This document shows positions 43,282 to 52,636 of a DNA stretch of 64,000 nt, piece after piece. This DNA comes from Lysinibacillus xylanilyticus (GTDB taxonomy: Bacteria; Bacillota; Bacilli; Bacillales_A; Planococcaceae), in NCBI RefSeq assembly GCF_001708185.1, contig NZ_MDDN01000011.1, forward strand, positions 62,001-126,000, read 5' to 3'. Under the pieces are notes generated by a model, which made no database searches, had not been told where the DNA came from, and worked only from the letters and a program-made list of their open reading frames with translations. Position 1 is the first letter of the stretch. Each line of letters opens with the position of its first letter. Both the position numbers and the translations under genes were made by a program.

Positions 43282-44262
43282 TTGAAGAAAAAACAATTCA
43301 GGCTATTAATGCTATTAAGTGCCTTTGCGCTATTGATTTTAGCTGCATGTGGAACGGGTTCTAAGGACACAGATAAGGGAGATTCGACAGCATCTGAGAA
43401 GCCAAAATTTTTAAACTTATTAACAGGTGGGACACAAGGTACTTACTATGCATTAGGTGGAACATTTGCTGATTTAATTTCTAAAGAAACAGACATTAAA
43501 ACAACTGCTGAAGTATCTCAAGCATCTGCAGCCAACATGACTGCATTACAAGAAGGTAAAGGTGAAATTGCTTTTGTACAATCAGACATTGCTTATTACG
43601 CTACTGAAGGAACAATGATGTTTGAGGGTAAAAAAATTGACTCAATTGCTGCTCTAGGTGCACTTTATCCAGAAACAGTACAATTAGTAACGACTGAAGC
43701 GTCAGGTATTAAAACTTATGCTGATTTAAAAGGGAAAAAGGTATCCGTAGGTGCGCCAGGTTCTGGGACTTACGCAAATGCTGAACAATTACTTGAAATT
43801 CATGGTTTAAAAATGGATGATATCAAAGCACAAAACCTTGATTTTGGTGAGTCTACTGACGGTCTTCAATCAGGCCAAATTGATGCAGCGTTTATTACTG
43901 CGGGTACGCCAACAGGTGCTGTTGAGGCTTTAAATGCAACAACTAAAGTGAATATTATCGGTATGGATGCTGGTAAAGCAGATGAGTTAATTGCTAAATA
44001 CCCTTACTATGCAAAAGATACAGTAAAAGCTGGTACGTATGGGCTTGCAAATGATACTGAAACAGTTTCGGTACTTGCGATGTTAGCGGTGAAAAAAGAT
44101 CTTCCGGAAGATGTTGTTTATTCGATGACGAAAGCTATTTATGATAACACAGATAAAATTTCCCACGCTAAAGGTGAGTTTATCAATGCGAAGACAGGTT
44201 TAGAGGGTATTAGTATTGATGTTCACCCAGGTGCTCAAAAATACTTTGATGAAAATAAATAA
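43282..44262 (+). CDS. TAXI-family TRAP transporter solute-binding lipoprotein
   Basis: The 326-residue lipoprotein (LILAACGTG lipobox) has the TAXI signature TGGTQGTYYALGGTFADLIS, then VSQASAANMTALQEGKGEIA and the strand VSVGAPGSGTYANAEQLLEI. It captures a substrate, often a glutamate-like or other dicarboxylate, for the fused TRAP permease encoded after the next gene. It starts with TTG 43282 behind a strong AAGGGGGAAGG site. Gene order (binding protein, DUF1850, fused permease) is typical of TAXI-TRAP operons. Confidence 0.92.
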   Translation: MKKKQFRLLMLLSAFALLILAACGTGSKDTDKGDSTASEKPKFLNLLTGGTQGTYYALGGTFADLISKETDIKTTAEVSQASAANMTALQEGKGEIAFVQSDIAYYATEGTMMFEGKKIDSIAALGALYPETVQLVTTEASGIKTYADLKGKKVSVGAPGSGTYANAEQLLEIHGLKMDDIKAQNLDFGESTDGLQSGQIDAAFITAGTPTGAVEALNATTKVNIIGMDAGKADELIAKYPYYAKDTVKAGTYGLANDTETVSVLAMLAVKKDLPEDVVYSMTKAIYDNTDKISHAKGEFINAKTGLEGISIDVHPGAQKYFDENK

Positions 44263-44335
44263 CAGAACATTCGGAGTTTAATTAAAAGAAGTGGTTGCTG
44301 CGGGTAGTGCTTGAATCTTGCTTGTGGTGAAGTGA

Positions 44336-44413
44336 AAAATCTGCAGCGGAAATCAACCTCACGTTATGAAATACGAAGAGGCTCGGATTGCGTAAAGCTT
44401 CGGGCCTCTTTTC
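44336..44413 (+). repeat. Family S repeat half followed by a terminator-like hairpin
   Basis: GCAGCGGAAATCAACCTCAC and GTTATG (44344-44367) repeat the family S core. AAGAGGC (44376-44382) then pairs with GCCTCTT (44404-44410), followed by TTCTT. Between the binding protein and DUF1850 this hairpin may reduce transcription, giving more binding protein than permease. Confidence 0.6.
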
Positions 44414-44469
44414 TTCCTGTTAAGTCGTGAACGATAGCGAATAGCTTTTTAAGTGGGGGAATAGATGTA

Positions 44470-44985
44470 ATGCGAAAGAGGAAATTAATCATTGTTTTAG
44501 TTTTTTTATGTTTAAGCTTCAGTATAGTCATTTTTCTTCCTCTTCAAAAGGTATTCGCATTTACTGAAACGCGCATAGATCATCCAATAGTGCACTATAT
44601 ACCACTGAAAACTGAGGATACATTTCAAATTAGATACACCCATTCCATCCATAAATCGGATGTACTTGAACATTATCAATGCGTAGATGGAACACGTATT
44701 CAAATGTTAGGGATGGAGTATGAGGATTTAGCGATTGGCATGCCGAGCTATGCAGAGGAAAATCAAACATTAACAAAACGAGATGGTAAATATTTTTTGC
44801 AGTTCGATAACGAAGTCATTGAAAATTTTACGATCTATATAGCCGATTTGGACTTAGATCTTGTATTAGGTTACGAGCAGTACGAATATGATTTAAAAAG
44901 AAATTTACAAAGGGGAAAATCCTATTTATTTGAGGTGAAGCGTATATCGCTTTATGAACAATGGAAAGGAGTAAGGATGAAATGA
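44470..44985 (+). CDS. DUF1850 protein of the TRAP operon
   Basis: The 171-residue protein has an N-terminal membrane anchor (LIIVLVFLCLSFSIVIFLPL) and a DUF1850 domain with YTHSIHKSDVLEHYQC and the closing KGVRMK. DUF1850 genes almost always sit beside TAXI-TRAP permeases and probably assist the transporter. Its last codons overlap the permease start by 4 bases (ATGA at 44982). AAGTGGGGG lies upstream of the start. Confidence 0.88.
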   Translation: MRKRKLIIVLVFLCLSFSIVIFLPLQKVFAFTETRIDHPIVHYIPLKTEDTFQIRYTHSIHKSDVLEHYQCVDGTRIQMLGMEYEDLAIGMPSYAEENQTLTKRDGKYFLQFDNEVIENFTIYIADLDLDLVLGYEQYEYDLKRNLQRGKSYLFEVKRISLYEQWKGVRMK

Positions 44986-47021
44986 CGACTCAGCATAAAT
45001 CAAATAACGAAGTAAAAAATGAAGAATTCGAACAAATATCGGCTGAAGAGCAACAAGCAATACTTGAGAAATATGATATTGAATCGAATGTACGAAACAT
45101 ATCAGGCATTATGAAACATGTCATTTTCTTTGGACTACTAGCATTTTCATTGTTCCAACTATATACAGCCATTTTTGGTCAATTTCCAGCGCAAATCCAG
45201 CGTACGATCCATTTGGGTTTTGGTTTGACCCTTATTTTCTTGCTATTCCCAGCTCGAAAAAAAGCAGCAAAGCATAAAATCGCATGGTTCGATTATATTT
45301 TAGCGATATTATCTATTGTAGTAGGCTCGTATTGGACGATGAATTATACAGAGCTGATTAACAGTAATGGTACCATTACACAAATGGATTTTATCGTTGG
45401 TTCAATAGCTGTTGTATTGGTACTTGAGGCAGCTCGCCGTGCAGTAGGATTACCAATTACAATCATTGCTATATGTTTCTTAATTTATGCATATTTTGGA
45501 CCGTATTTCCCGGCATTTATGGCACATAGAGGGCAAGATTTCGAGAGTATTGTTAATCTTATGTATTTTACGACGGATGGTATCTTTGGAACGCCAATTA
45601 GTGTTTCGGCCACATTTATTTTTGTGTTTTTACTTTTTGGGGCATTCCTTGTCAAAACAGGTGTTGGTCAATATTTTAATGATCTAGCTGTAGCTCTTGC
45701 GGGTAAATTAATTGGTGGTCCAGCAAAAGTAGCGGTATTTTCTAGTGCGCTTCAAGGTATGATTTCAGGAAGCTCGGTAGCGAATGTAGTAACATCGGGA
45801 TCATATACAATTCCGATGATGAAAAAGCTTGGGTACCGTAAAGAGTTCGCGGGTGCAGTTGAAGCGGCTGCTTCTACAGGTGGACAGTTAATGCCGCCGA
45901 TTATGGGGGCCGCAGCGTTTTTAATGGTTGAGTTTATCGGGCGCGGAATAACGTATTGGGATATTGCCAAGGCGGCTGCGATACCTGCACTGTTATATTT
46001 TACAGGTATTTGGATTATGACTCACTTCGAAGCAAAACGTGTAGGGTTAAGAGGCTTACGTGAAGATCAAATGCCAAATCGTCGAGAGGTATTTAAGAAA
46101 ATTTACCTTCTATTGCCGATTATCGCAATCATCGTTTTAATGTTAACGGGTACACCAGTAATGCATGCTGCACTATACGGTATTCTTATTTCTATTGGTG
46201 TTGCCATGTTTGATAAAGAAACGCGTTTAAAACCAATGGATATTATTGATGCATTAGTTGAAGGTGCTCGTACAGCACTTGGGGTAGTAGCAGCAACGGC
46301 TTGTGCAGGTATTATCGTAGGTGTAGTTGTAAAAACAGGTTTAGGCTTAAGTTTAGCTAATAGTTTAGTAGAATTAGCAGGCGGTAGTATTATATTAACA
46401 CTGATTTTTGTTATGATTGCCTCCCTAATTTTAGGAATGGGGGCTCCGACAACAGCAAACTATGTAATTACGTCAACAATTGCTGCTCCAGCAATCGTAG
46501 CATTATTAGCGCCGAATACACCACAGGAACTAGTACCAGTAGTTGTTTTATTATCGGCACATTTCTTCGTGTTCTATTTTGGTATTATCGCCGATATAAC
46601 ACCGCCAGTGGCACTTGCTGCTTTTGCGGCTTCAGGCATTTCCGGTGGAGATCCTATTAAAACGGGTGTAAACTCAGCGAAACTTGCTATTGCTGCGTTT
46701 ATCATTCCTTATATGATTGTGTTCTCTCCAGCGTTACTAATGATAGATACAACTGTTCCGCAAATTTTATGGGTAGTATTCACGGCCGTTACAGGAATGG
46801 TAGCTATTGGTGCAGGAGTAATAGGTTACTGGTATCGCAAAATGCTGTGGTTTGAACGTATTATTTCTATTGCAGCTGGTCTACTACTTATCTACCCAGA
46901 AAAATTCTCGGATTGGGCTGGTTTAGCAATCTTTATTGTGATGTTTGTCATTCAATATGTAACACAACATAAAGGGGACAGTGATGACAATCAAAATGGT
47001 AAAACGAGTGCTATAGCTTAG
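44982..47021 (+). CDS. Fused TRAP transporter permease (DctQM type)
   Basis: The 679-residue protein has about 16-17 membrane segments: a small DctQ-like first part and a large DctM part with GMISGSSVANVVTSGSYTIP, VEAAASTGGQLMPPIMGAAA and MGAPTTANYVITSTIAAPAI. These are the conserved loop motifs of TRAP 4TM-12TM fusions that work with TAXI proteins. ATG 44982 is chosen over 44961 because AAAGGAG lies in front and the ATGA overlap couples it to DUF1850. A long terminator follows. Confidence 0.93.
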   Translation: MTTQHKSNNEVKNEEFEQISAEEQQAILEKYDIESNVRNISGIMKHVIFFGLLAFSLFQLYTAIFGQFPAQIQRTIHLGFGLTLIFLLFPARKKAAKHKIAWFDYILAILSIVVGSYWTMNYTELINSNGTITQMDFIVGSIAVVLVLEAARRAVGLPITIIAICFLIYAYFGPYFPAFMAHRGQDFESIVNLMYFTTDGIFGTPISVSATFIFVFLLFGAFLVKTGVGQYFNDLAVALAGKLIGGPAKVAVFSSALQGMISGSSVANVVTSGSYTIPMMKKLGYRKEFAGAVEAAASTGGQLMPPIMGAAAFLMVEFIGRGITYWDIAKAAAIPALLYFTGIWIMTHFEAKRVGLRGLREDQMPNRREVFKKIYLLLPIIAIIVLMLTGTPVMHAALYGILISIGVAMFDKETRLKPMDIIDALVEGARTALGVVAATACAGIIVGVVVKTGLGLSLANSLVELAGGSIILTLIFVMIASLILGMGAPTTANYVITSTIAAPAIVALLAPNTPQELVPVVVLLSAHFFVFYFGIIADITPPVALAAFAASGISGGDPIKTGVNSAKLAIAAFIIPYMIVFSPALLMIDTTVPQILWVVFTAVTGMVAIGAGVIGYWYRKMLWFERIISIAAGLLLIYPEKFSDWAGLAIFIVMFVIQYVTQHKGDSDDNQNGKTSAIA

Positions 47022-47060
47022 GTAAGAGGTAAAAAGTGCTTAGGTCCGACGTAATATTAA

Positions 47061-47158
47061 GAATCTGCTCATTTTCTGAGTTAGTAAGTGCATGCCTTGT
47101 AATGTCTACAAGGAATTTGCTTAACTTACAAGCTGCAGAAACGAGCAGATCTTTTTTT
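47061..47158 (+). terminator. Long terminator hairpin of the TRAP operon
   Basis: ATCTGCTC near 47063-47070 pairs with GAGCAGAT (47143-47150). Inner stems include CCTTGTA/TACAAGG and a TTCTG/CAGAA pair, and seven T follow. The remainder of 47022-47365 shows no gene. Confidence 0.75.
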
Positions 47159-47365
47159 CTTTTTAAGTGAGCTATCTACAACACGCCGCATATTGGGCAA
47201 ATTGTATTCCTAAGTAAAATGCAAGGAGCTTGGGCAAGTAAACGCAGCTTTTAAAAAGGATTTTCCTATTGTGAAATTCCTTTTTTGACATTGGATTAAC
47301 GAAAGAACATTATTAAATGTACGTGAAAGGTGATAGGTTTTGTATTTGATGAGAGGTGGAGATTC

Positions 47366-47674
47366 ATGAAAGTACACGATTGTCCTAATTGTAATACCTA
47401 TAGTAGAGAATGTATTATTGTCATCCAAAATGCTCCGAACTTTTCAGGAGAGATATTAAAGTGCAGTATTTGTTCCTGGAGCGGAAAGTGGTCGGAAATG
47501 ACAGTGCGGGAGGTTAAATTGCCGGTGATTCTAGGCGGGATCGTGATCCCTGGGGTCGAACCAATTACTGATTATTATGTACTGCATTCAGATCAAATTA
47601 GAGTTACTTATACAGGAGGATGTTGCCCTCATTGTGGTGGAAGTGATCCGTTTTGCTGGTGCATGACGTTATAA
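47366..47674 (+). CDS. Zinc-ribbon hypothetical protein
   Basis: The 102-residue protein has CPNC near the N-terminus, CSIC after ~35 residues (first ribbon) and a dense C-terminal cluster GGCCPHCGGSDPFCWCMTL. ATG 47366 follows GAGGTGGAG. The middle strands (VKLPVILGGIVIPGVEPITD) look like a small beta domain. No family is recognised. Confidence 0.7.
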   Translation: MKVHDCPNCNTYSRECIIVIQNAPNFSGEILKCSICSWSGKWSEMTVREVKLPVILGGIVIPGVEPITDYYVLHSDQIRVTYTGGCCPHCGGSDPFCWCMTL

Positions 47675-47978
47675 ATGATTGCGATGAGCCTCTTGCTCGA
47701 AGTTGATGATTAGGCAGTGCACTTACATTTACCTTATTGTTAATGTGTGACATTATATAAAACCAACTACTTGCAAATAAATGTAAGCATTTGCACGACT
47801 TTTAATAAAAGTAATTTGATACATCTCTTTTTTGATAAACCTCAAGCTTTAATCTAAAAAGTAGATTGTTTTTATACTTTTTATGCATATAAAGCATTAT
47901 TTATTGATTTTTTTAAAATAACTACTGTATAATTAAAATATCAGAAAATTCAATTAAATAAAAAGGAGAGGTGATTAC
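47675..47978 (+). other. Intergenic region with the promoter of the 47-residue protein gene
   Basis: TTGATT (47904-47909), an 18-base spacer and TATAAT (47928-47933) form a readable sigma-A promoter 45 bases before ATG 47979. Nothing else is supported. Confidence 0.6.
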
Positions 47979-48122
47979 ATGAAAAAGTTGTTCAATTCAA
48001 AGTTTGAAACATATTTAATGGATCAGGAATTGGAGTTAACTATGGAAGAGGAAAAAAATGAGGAGCAAACTACACGGGTGTATTATGAAGAATATCCAGA
48101 AGGCTTTTTTACAAGTTTATAA
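47979..48122 (+). CDS. Small acidic protein (47 residues)
   Basis: MKKLFNSKFETYLMDQELEL then an acidic stretch MEEEKNEEQ and an aromatic end YYEEYPEGFFTSL. An AAAGGAGAGG site, a promoter at 47904-47933 and a terminator at 48135-48186 make this a convincing single-gene unit despite its size. The function is unknown. Confidence 0.75.
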   Translation: MKKLFNSKFETYLMDQELELTMEEEKNEEQTTRVYYEEYPEGFFTSL

Positions 48123-48134
48123 TATTTATTTGAT

Positions 48135-48186
48135 GGGCTGTGCTAAAGGTGGAAAAAACTTTTAACACAGTCCTTTGCTTTTTTTA
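48135..48186 (+). terminator. Terminator of the small acidic protein gene
   Basis: GGGCTGTG (48135-48142) pairs with CACAGTCC (48166-48173), with inner TAAA/TTTA pairs, and is followed by a long T-rich run. Confidence 0.78.
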
Positions 48187-48360
48187 CATATTTTAAATCA
48201 CTTTTTTATATTGTCTGTTTAGTTGATAAAAAATTACTGTTTGAAATTATGTTAATAATATATCTTATTTATTCCTCTTGTATAGGTCTAATTACATATA
48301 TACTTTTGTGAAATGGTTTCCTGTATAATGGGAATCAAAAATGCGTATAGAGGTGTAGTT

Positions 48361-49470
48361 ATGTCAAATGCGGTTACATTAGAAGAGACAATTTATCAAT
48401 GGTTTGAACATTTTCATAAATATCCAGAGGTCAGCTGGAGGGAGTTTGAAACAACGAAAAAGATTGCGTCGATTTTAGATGAGTTAAACGTATCGTATCG
48501 TTTGTTAGGCGATGTTACAGGGCTAATTGCTGAAATTGGTTCAGGAGATGGAATTGTTGCGGTACGTGCTGATATAGATGCATTGTGGCAAGAAGTGGAC
48601 GGGAAATGGCAAGCTAATCACTCATGTGGGCATGATGCCAATATCACAATGGTATTAGGTGCTTTATTACAGCTGAAAGATCGACCATTACAACATCGTG
48701 TCCGTTTTATTTTCCAGCCTGCTGAAGAACTTGGTAATGGTGCTTGTGCAGCCTTTGATCGTGGAGCTGTCGATGGCGTATCGCATTTATTTGGTGTTCA
48801 TCTAAGACCGATTGAAGAACTACCGCTTGGCAAGGTTTCGCCTGCTATTCATCATGGTGCGGCATATTTTTTAGATGGAACAATTAAAGGTACTGATGCC
48901 CATGGTGCTAGACCTCATCAAGGGAAAAATGCAATTGATGTTATTATGGCAGTGCAACAAATGCTGCATAGTATTCATCTATCACCATTTGAGCCACATT
49001 CGGCAAAGTTAACGAAAATTGTTGCAGATGGAGGTAGTACAAATATTATTCCGGGTACTGCGAGCTTCTCGATGGATATCCGTGCACAACGTAATGATCA
49101 ATTAGAATTACTTCGTAGCCGTATTGAATTTGGCTTAAAATCGATTCAACAGCAGTTTGAGATTGATATGGATTGGCAATGGATTGATTTTACACCTGGT
49201 GCTGAGGTTTCTCTAGTTGCAGCACGTATGGCTAAAAATGCCATTGTCGAGACGTTAGGTGAAGAACGCCTTGCTGAAGAAATTACAACTCCTGGAAGTG
49301 ATGATTTCCATTTCTATACGGTTAAAAAACCGGAATTAAAAGCGACGATGATTGGTATTGGTGCTAATTTGGCACCAGGATTACACCATCCAAAAATGTC
49401 TTTTGAACGTAGTGCATTAATAGATGCTGCAAATGTACTTGCTTGTGTATTAGAAAAAAAACCAGAATAA
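48361..49470 (+). CDS. M20-family amidohydrolase
   Basis: The 369-residue metallopeptidase-fold amidohydrolase has metal-site blocks VRADIDALWQEVDGKWQANH, SCGHDANITMVLGALLQ and FQPAEELGNGACAAFD, a dimerisation insert (KGTDAHGARPHQGKNAID) and a late His in LAPGLHHPKMSF. Members remove acyl groups from N-acyl amino acids or similar amides. ATG 48361 with AGAGGTG is preferred over 48313. The adjacent antiporter, enolase-superfamily enzyme and GNAT suggest a role in N-acyl amino acid turnover. Confidence 0.88.
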   Translation: MSNAVTLEETIYQWFEHFHKYPEVSWREFETTKKIASILDELNVSYRLLGDVTGLIAEIGSGDGIVAVRADIDALWQEVDGKWQANHSCGHDANITMVLGALLQLKDRPLQHRVRFIFQPAEELGNGACAAFDRGAVDGVSHLFGVHLRPIEELPLGKVSPAIHHGAAYFLDGTIKGTDAHGARPHQGKNAIDVIMAVQQMLHSIHLSPFEPHSAKLTKIVADGGSTNIIPGTASFSMDIRAQRNDQLELLRSRIEFGLKSIQQQFEIDMDWQWIDFTPGAEVSLVAARMAKNAIVETLGEERLAEEITTPGSDDFHFYTVKKPELKATMIGIGANLAPGLHHPKMSFERSALIDAANVLACVLEKKPE

Positions 49471-49478
49471 CTATGTGT

Positions 49479-49525
49479 GGGAGTTAAATCAAAAGATTAA
49501 AATTCTTTTGATTTAACCCCTTTTT
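49479..49525 (+). terminator. Strong terminator of the M20 gene
   Basis: GGAGTTAAATCAAAAGA pairs with TTTTGATTTAACCCC (one mismatch) and is followed by TTTTTATTTT. Confidence 0.82.
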
Positions 49526-49748
49526 ATTTTGCTTTTTTGTCGAAATGCATGAATATACGTGGGTTTGCATTGTTTGTAATAGCTATTTGAAAGCGTTTTT
49601 TTACGCTAAAAAAGGAGAAATTGCTCGAGAAGCATAAATTTTTTGCGTTGACTTTTAATTTTTTGAATATTAAGCTAAAAATCGTAAAAAAATATTTGCG
49701 CCTTAGAAAATTTTAAAAGGGAATGGGTGCAAAAAAGGGGATGGGACG

Positions 49749-51194
49749 ATGAAAAAGGAAATCAGTGCTGGTTGGGCACTTCTAACTTTTGCAATAATGA
49801 TTATAGCTATGCTTATAACAGTAGTTGTGTTAGAGCAAAGTCCTCACGTGCCACTAATTATTGGAACAACTGTAGCGGCAATTGTTGCCAAATTACATGG
49901 ATTTAAGTGGTTAGAAATTGAAGAAATGATGTATAAGGGGATACGCCTAGCTTTACCTGCAATTGTCATTATTATTTTAGTAGGTTTGACAATTGGTGCT
50001 TGGATTGGTGGCGGTGTCGTAGCTACAATGATTTATTTTGGTTTAAAATTAATTTCCCCAGCTTGGTTCTTAGTGACAATCATGCTGTTATGTTCAATTG
50101 TTTCGCTGGCGATTGGTAGTTCATGGTCAACGATGGCAACAATTGGTGTTGCTGGTATGGGTATTGGGTTAAGTATGGGAATCCCTGCACCAATGATTGC
50201 TGGAGCAGTTATTTCGGGTTCATATTTTGGTGATAAGATGTCACCGTTATCGGATACTACTAATCTCGCGGCAGGTTTAACAGGTACCGACTTATTTGAA
50301 CATATTAAGCATATGCTTTATACGACAATTCCGGCTTTGGTCATTGCTATCGTAGCATTTGGAATTATGGGAAGAAGCTTTGCGGATATCTCAATGAAAT
50401 CAGAAAGTATTTTAACAACACTACAAGTAATGGAGGACAGCTTTGTTATTTCTCCGTGGCTATTGCTTGTACCAGTTGGTGTAATTGTATTGGTAGCAAA
50501 AAAAGTACCTGCAATTCCAGCTTTAATTGTTGGAATTATCTCAGGATTCTTACTACAAATCTTCGTGCAAGGTGGCACTCCTGCAATGGCTGTACATGCT
50601 TTACAAGAAGGATTTGTTATTTCAACTGGCAATGAAATGGTGGACGAGTTATTTAACCGTGGTGGTTTAGATTCAATGATGAATACGGTTTCAATGACGA
50701 TTGTGGCTATGACATTCGGTGGGGTGTTAGAATATTCCGGCATGTTAAAGTCACTTATGAATGTTATTGTGAAGTTTGCTAAATCTACAGGAAGCCTAGT
50801 TGCTTCAACGATTGCTGCATGTATTACAACAAATGCTACATGTTCTGAGCAGTATATTTCAATTGTTGTTCCATCACGTATGTTTGCGAATGTTTATCAA
50901 GAGCGTGGCCTGCATTCGAAGAACTTATCTAGAGCGTTAGAGGATGGGGGAACTTTAACTTCTGTGTTCTTCCCGTGGAATACTTGCGGAGTCTTTATTT
51001 TAGCAACATTAGGTGTAAGCGCGATTGAATATGCGCCATATGCAATCATTAACTTCTTGGTACCGATCATTTCAATTATTTATGCATATGTAGGGTTTGC
51101 GATTGTTAAGCTGACACCTGAAGAAATAAAAGAGGCAGAAAAGCGTAAAAAAGAGCAAGAAGTGAATGAAGCTAATATGGTCATGGCTGACTAA
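49749..51194 (+). CDS. NhaC-family Na+/H+ antiporter-like transporter
   Basis: The 481-residue protein has about twelve membrane segments. It has the NhaC blocks SSWSTMATIGVAGMGIG, GAVISGSYFGDKMSPLSDTT (the cation-site Asp-Lys region) and GGTLTSVFFPWNTCGVFIL. NhaC-type carriers exchange Na+ for protons; some relatives exchange amino acids or carboxylates (for example malate/lactate), which could fit the enzyme cluster here. The region 49526-49748 between genes is AT-rich and probably carries its promoter; GGGATGGG precedes the ATG. Confidence 0.88.
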   Translation: MKKEISAGWALLTFAIMIIAMLITVVVLEQSPHVPLIIGTTVAAIVAKLHGFKWLEIEEMMYKGIRLALPAIVIIILVGLTIGAWIGGGVVATMIYFGLKLISPAWFLVTIMLLCSIVSLAIGSSWSTMATIGVAGMGIGLSMGIPAPMIAGAVISGSYFGDKMSPLSDTTNLAAGLTGTDLFEHIKHMLYTTIPALVIAIVAFGIMGRSFADISMKSESILTTLQVMEDSFVISPWLLLVPVGVIVLVAKKVPAIPALIVGIISGFLLQIFVQGGTPAMAVHALQEGFVISTGNEMVDELFNRGGLDSMMNTVSMTIVAMTFGGVLEYSGMLKSLMNVIVKFAKSTGSLVASTIAACITTNATCSEQYISIVVPSRMFANVYQERGLHSKNLSRALEDGGTLTSVFFPWNTCGVFILATLGVSAIEYAPYAIINFLVPIISIIYAYVGFAIVKLTPEEIKEAEKRKKEQEVNEANMVMAD

Positions 51195-51237
51195 TGTAGA
51201 AACTAAAATTCCGCTCTTTTCTGATAGCTAATAAGGG

Positions 51238-51270
51238 TCTCGCGGATGCAAAAGCATCTGCGAGAACTTT
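51238..51270. terminator. Terminator between convergent genes
   Basis: TCTCGCGGATGC (51238-51249) pairs with GCATCTGCGAGA (51254-51265) with one mismatch. It stands between the NhaC-like gene and the convergent regulator. Confidence 0.78.
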
Positions 51271-51311
51271 TCGATTTTCTAGTTTAGAAGTAGAACGATA
51301 TTTTTTATATG

Positions 51312-52553
51312 TTAATAGGTTGCAAAGTTTAATTCATAGATTGTGCGTGGGCGGCCTTGCTGATGAGTCATTTCTTCACCGACTACTCTAGCATAGCCGT
51401 TATCCACTAATTTTTTGATAATGCGCTCTGTTGTACGGCGTGTAACTTGTAAGTATTCGGCAAGATTATGTGATGTAAATTGAGCTGATTGTCGCTCTCT
51501 GCTAAAGTTGATGATCTTAGAGATATTTAATGGACTTAAGCTTGTTTGCTTTGCCATTTGTAAAACATAGGGATCATCAGTTTTTAAAGCTAGTCTTGCT
51601 TCTGAATTCGGGAAGGGACCTAGTAAGTTTTTATGTTCATCTAGTATATAAATTTCACACGGTTTAGCAAATGATAATGCGTTCTTAGCGTGTTGATGAG
51701 CCTCCAAAATGGAGTGACCGTAACCAAATGCTAACTTAAAGGGATAGCTAGTTTGCTGTAATAAGTTCTGTAAATTTTCTTTTTCAAGCGCCCTTTGCAA
51801 ATGTCCAGCCGTCGTATAAAGCTCAAAAGAGTAAGCTGTAATTTGTTTATAGGTTGAATGCGTAGCTGCAGTGATTTGTGTTAACATGTTAGCGTCTATA
51901 GGTTTATTTTCAGGAGCCTGTAATAGTCCGACAACAGCTTTAACAGATTCAGATTTTGTCAGAAGTGATCGCGATTTCGTTTCTTCTAAGCATTGAATAA
52001 TGGAGTTAGTGGCATCTAGCATGCGCATTGCAGGTATTTGAAGGGCCTGTAATTCATCAAACACACTATGAATACTTGTTATGATAAAATCAATGCTGTT
52101 AGCTTCCCATAAAGCTATATGGTGCTGCAATATAGATTGAGTAGGTTTCGTAATAGAAATAGGCTGGATATATGGTTTTGGACCACGATACTCTATTTCT
52201 GTTAGAACATTTTCTACAATAGCTGGATTCATAACATCAATGGAAATTCTATTTAAAGGTACTGCATGATTTGCTATAAGCGATAATAACGTTGTGGAAA
52301 TAGTTGTCTCATCTTGTTTTATATAATTCCAAGGTATTGGCATTGCTGATAGTGCGGATTGGGTATGTAAATAGGGCAACGTTCCTCCGAATAACAAGGC
52401 ATCACATGGTTTAATTTCCTTTAACAAAACGGGTGCCTCGGTAGGTTGATTGTAAAGATAAAATTCTAATTGAATATTCTCAATGTTTTGTGCGATACTA
52501 TTTATACGTTCCATAAATGCTTTAGAGCAGATAACCGCTATTTTAGTAGACAT
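51312..52553 (-). CDS. Transcriptional regulator with sensor-like N-terminus
   Basis: The 413-residue protein has an N-terminal part resembling PrpR/periplasmic-binding-like sensors, a middle stretch with GGDEF-like remnants as in CdaR/PucR regulators (AYGYGHSILEAHQHAKNALS-like, AKPCEIYILDE) and a C-terminal winged helix (HNLAEYLQVTRRTTERIIKK, then GRPRTIYEL). It is divergent from the enolase-GNAT operon and convergent with the NhaC gene, so it probably controls this cluster. ATG 52553 has AAAGGA upstream. Confidence 0.75.
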   Translation of the reverse strand: MSTKIAVICSKAFMERINSIAQNIENIQLEFYLYNQPTEAPVLLKEIKPCDALLFGGTLPYLHTQSALSAMPIPWNYIKQDETTISTTLLSLIANHAVPLNRISIDVMNPAIVENVLTEIEYRGPKPYIQPISITKPTQSILQHHIALWEANSIDFIITSIHSVFDELQALQIPAMRMLDATNSIIQCLEETKSRSLLTKSESVKAVVGLLQAPENKPIDANMLTQITAATHSTYKQITAYSFELYTTAGHLQRALEKENLQNLLQQTSYPFKLAFGYGHSILEAHQHAKNALSFAKPCEIYILDEHKNLLGPFPNSEARLALKTDDPYVLQMAKQTSLSPLNISKIINFSRERQSAQFTSHNLAEYLQVTRRTTERIIKKLVDNGYARVVGEEMTHQQGRPRTIYELNFATY

Positions 52554-52636
52554 AGGCAATGTTCCTTTTCTCTATTATTTTTTTAATAATTAGCGACGTA
52601 TTAACGACAACTTTATTATATAGGAGATAGATATAA

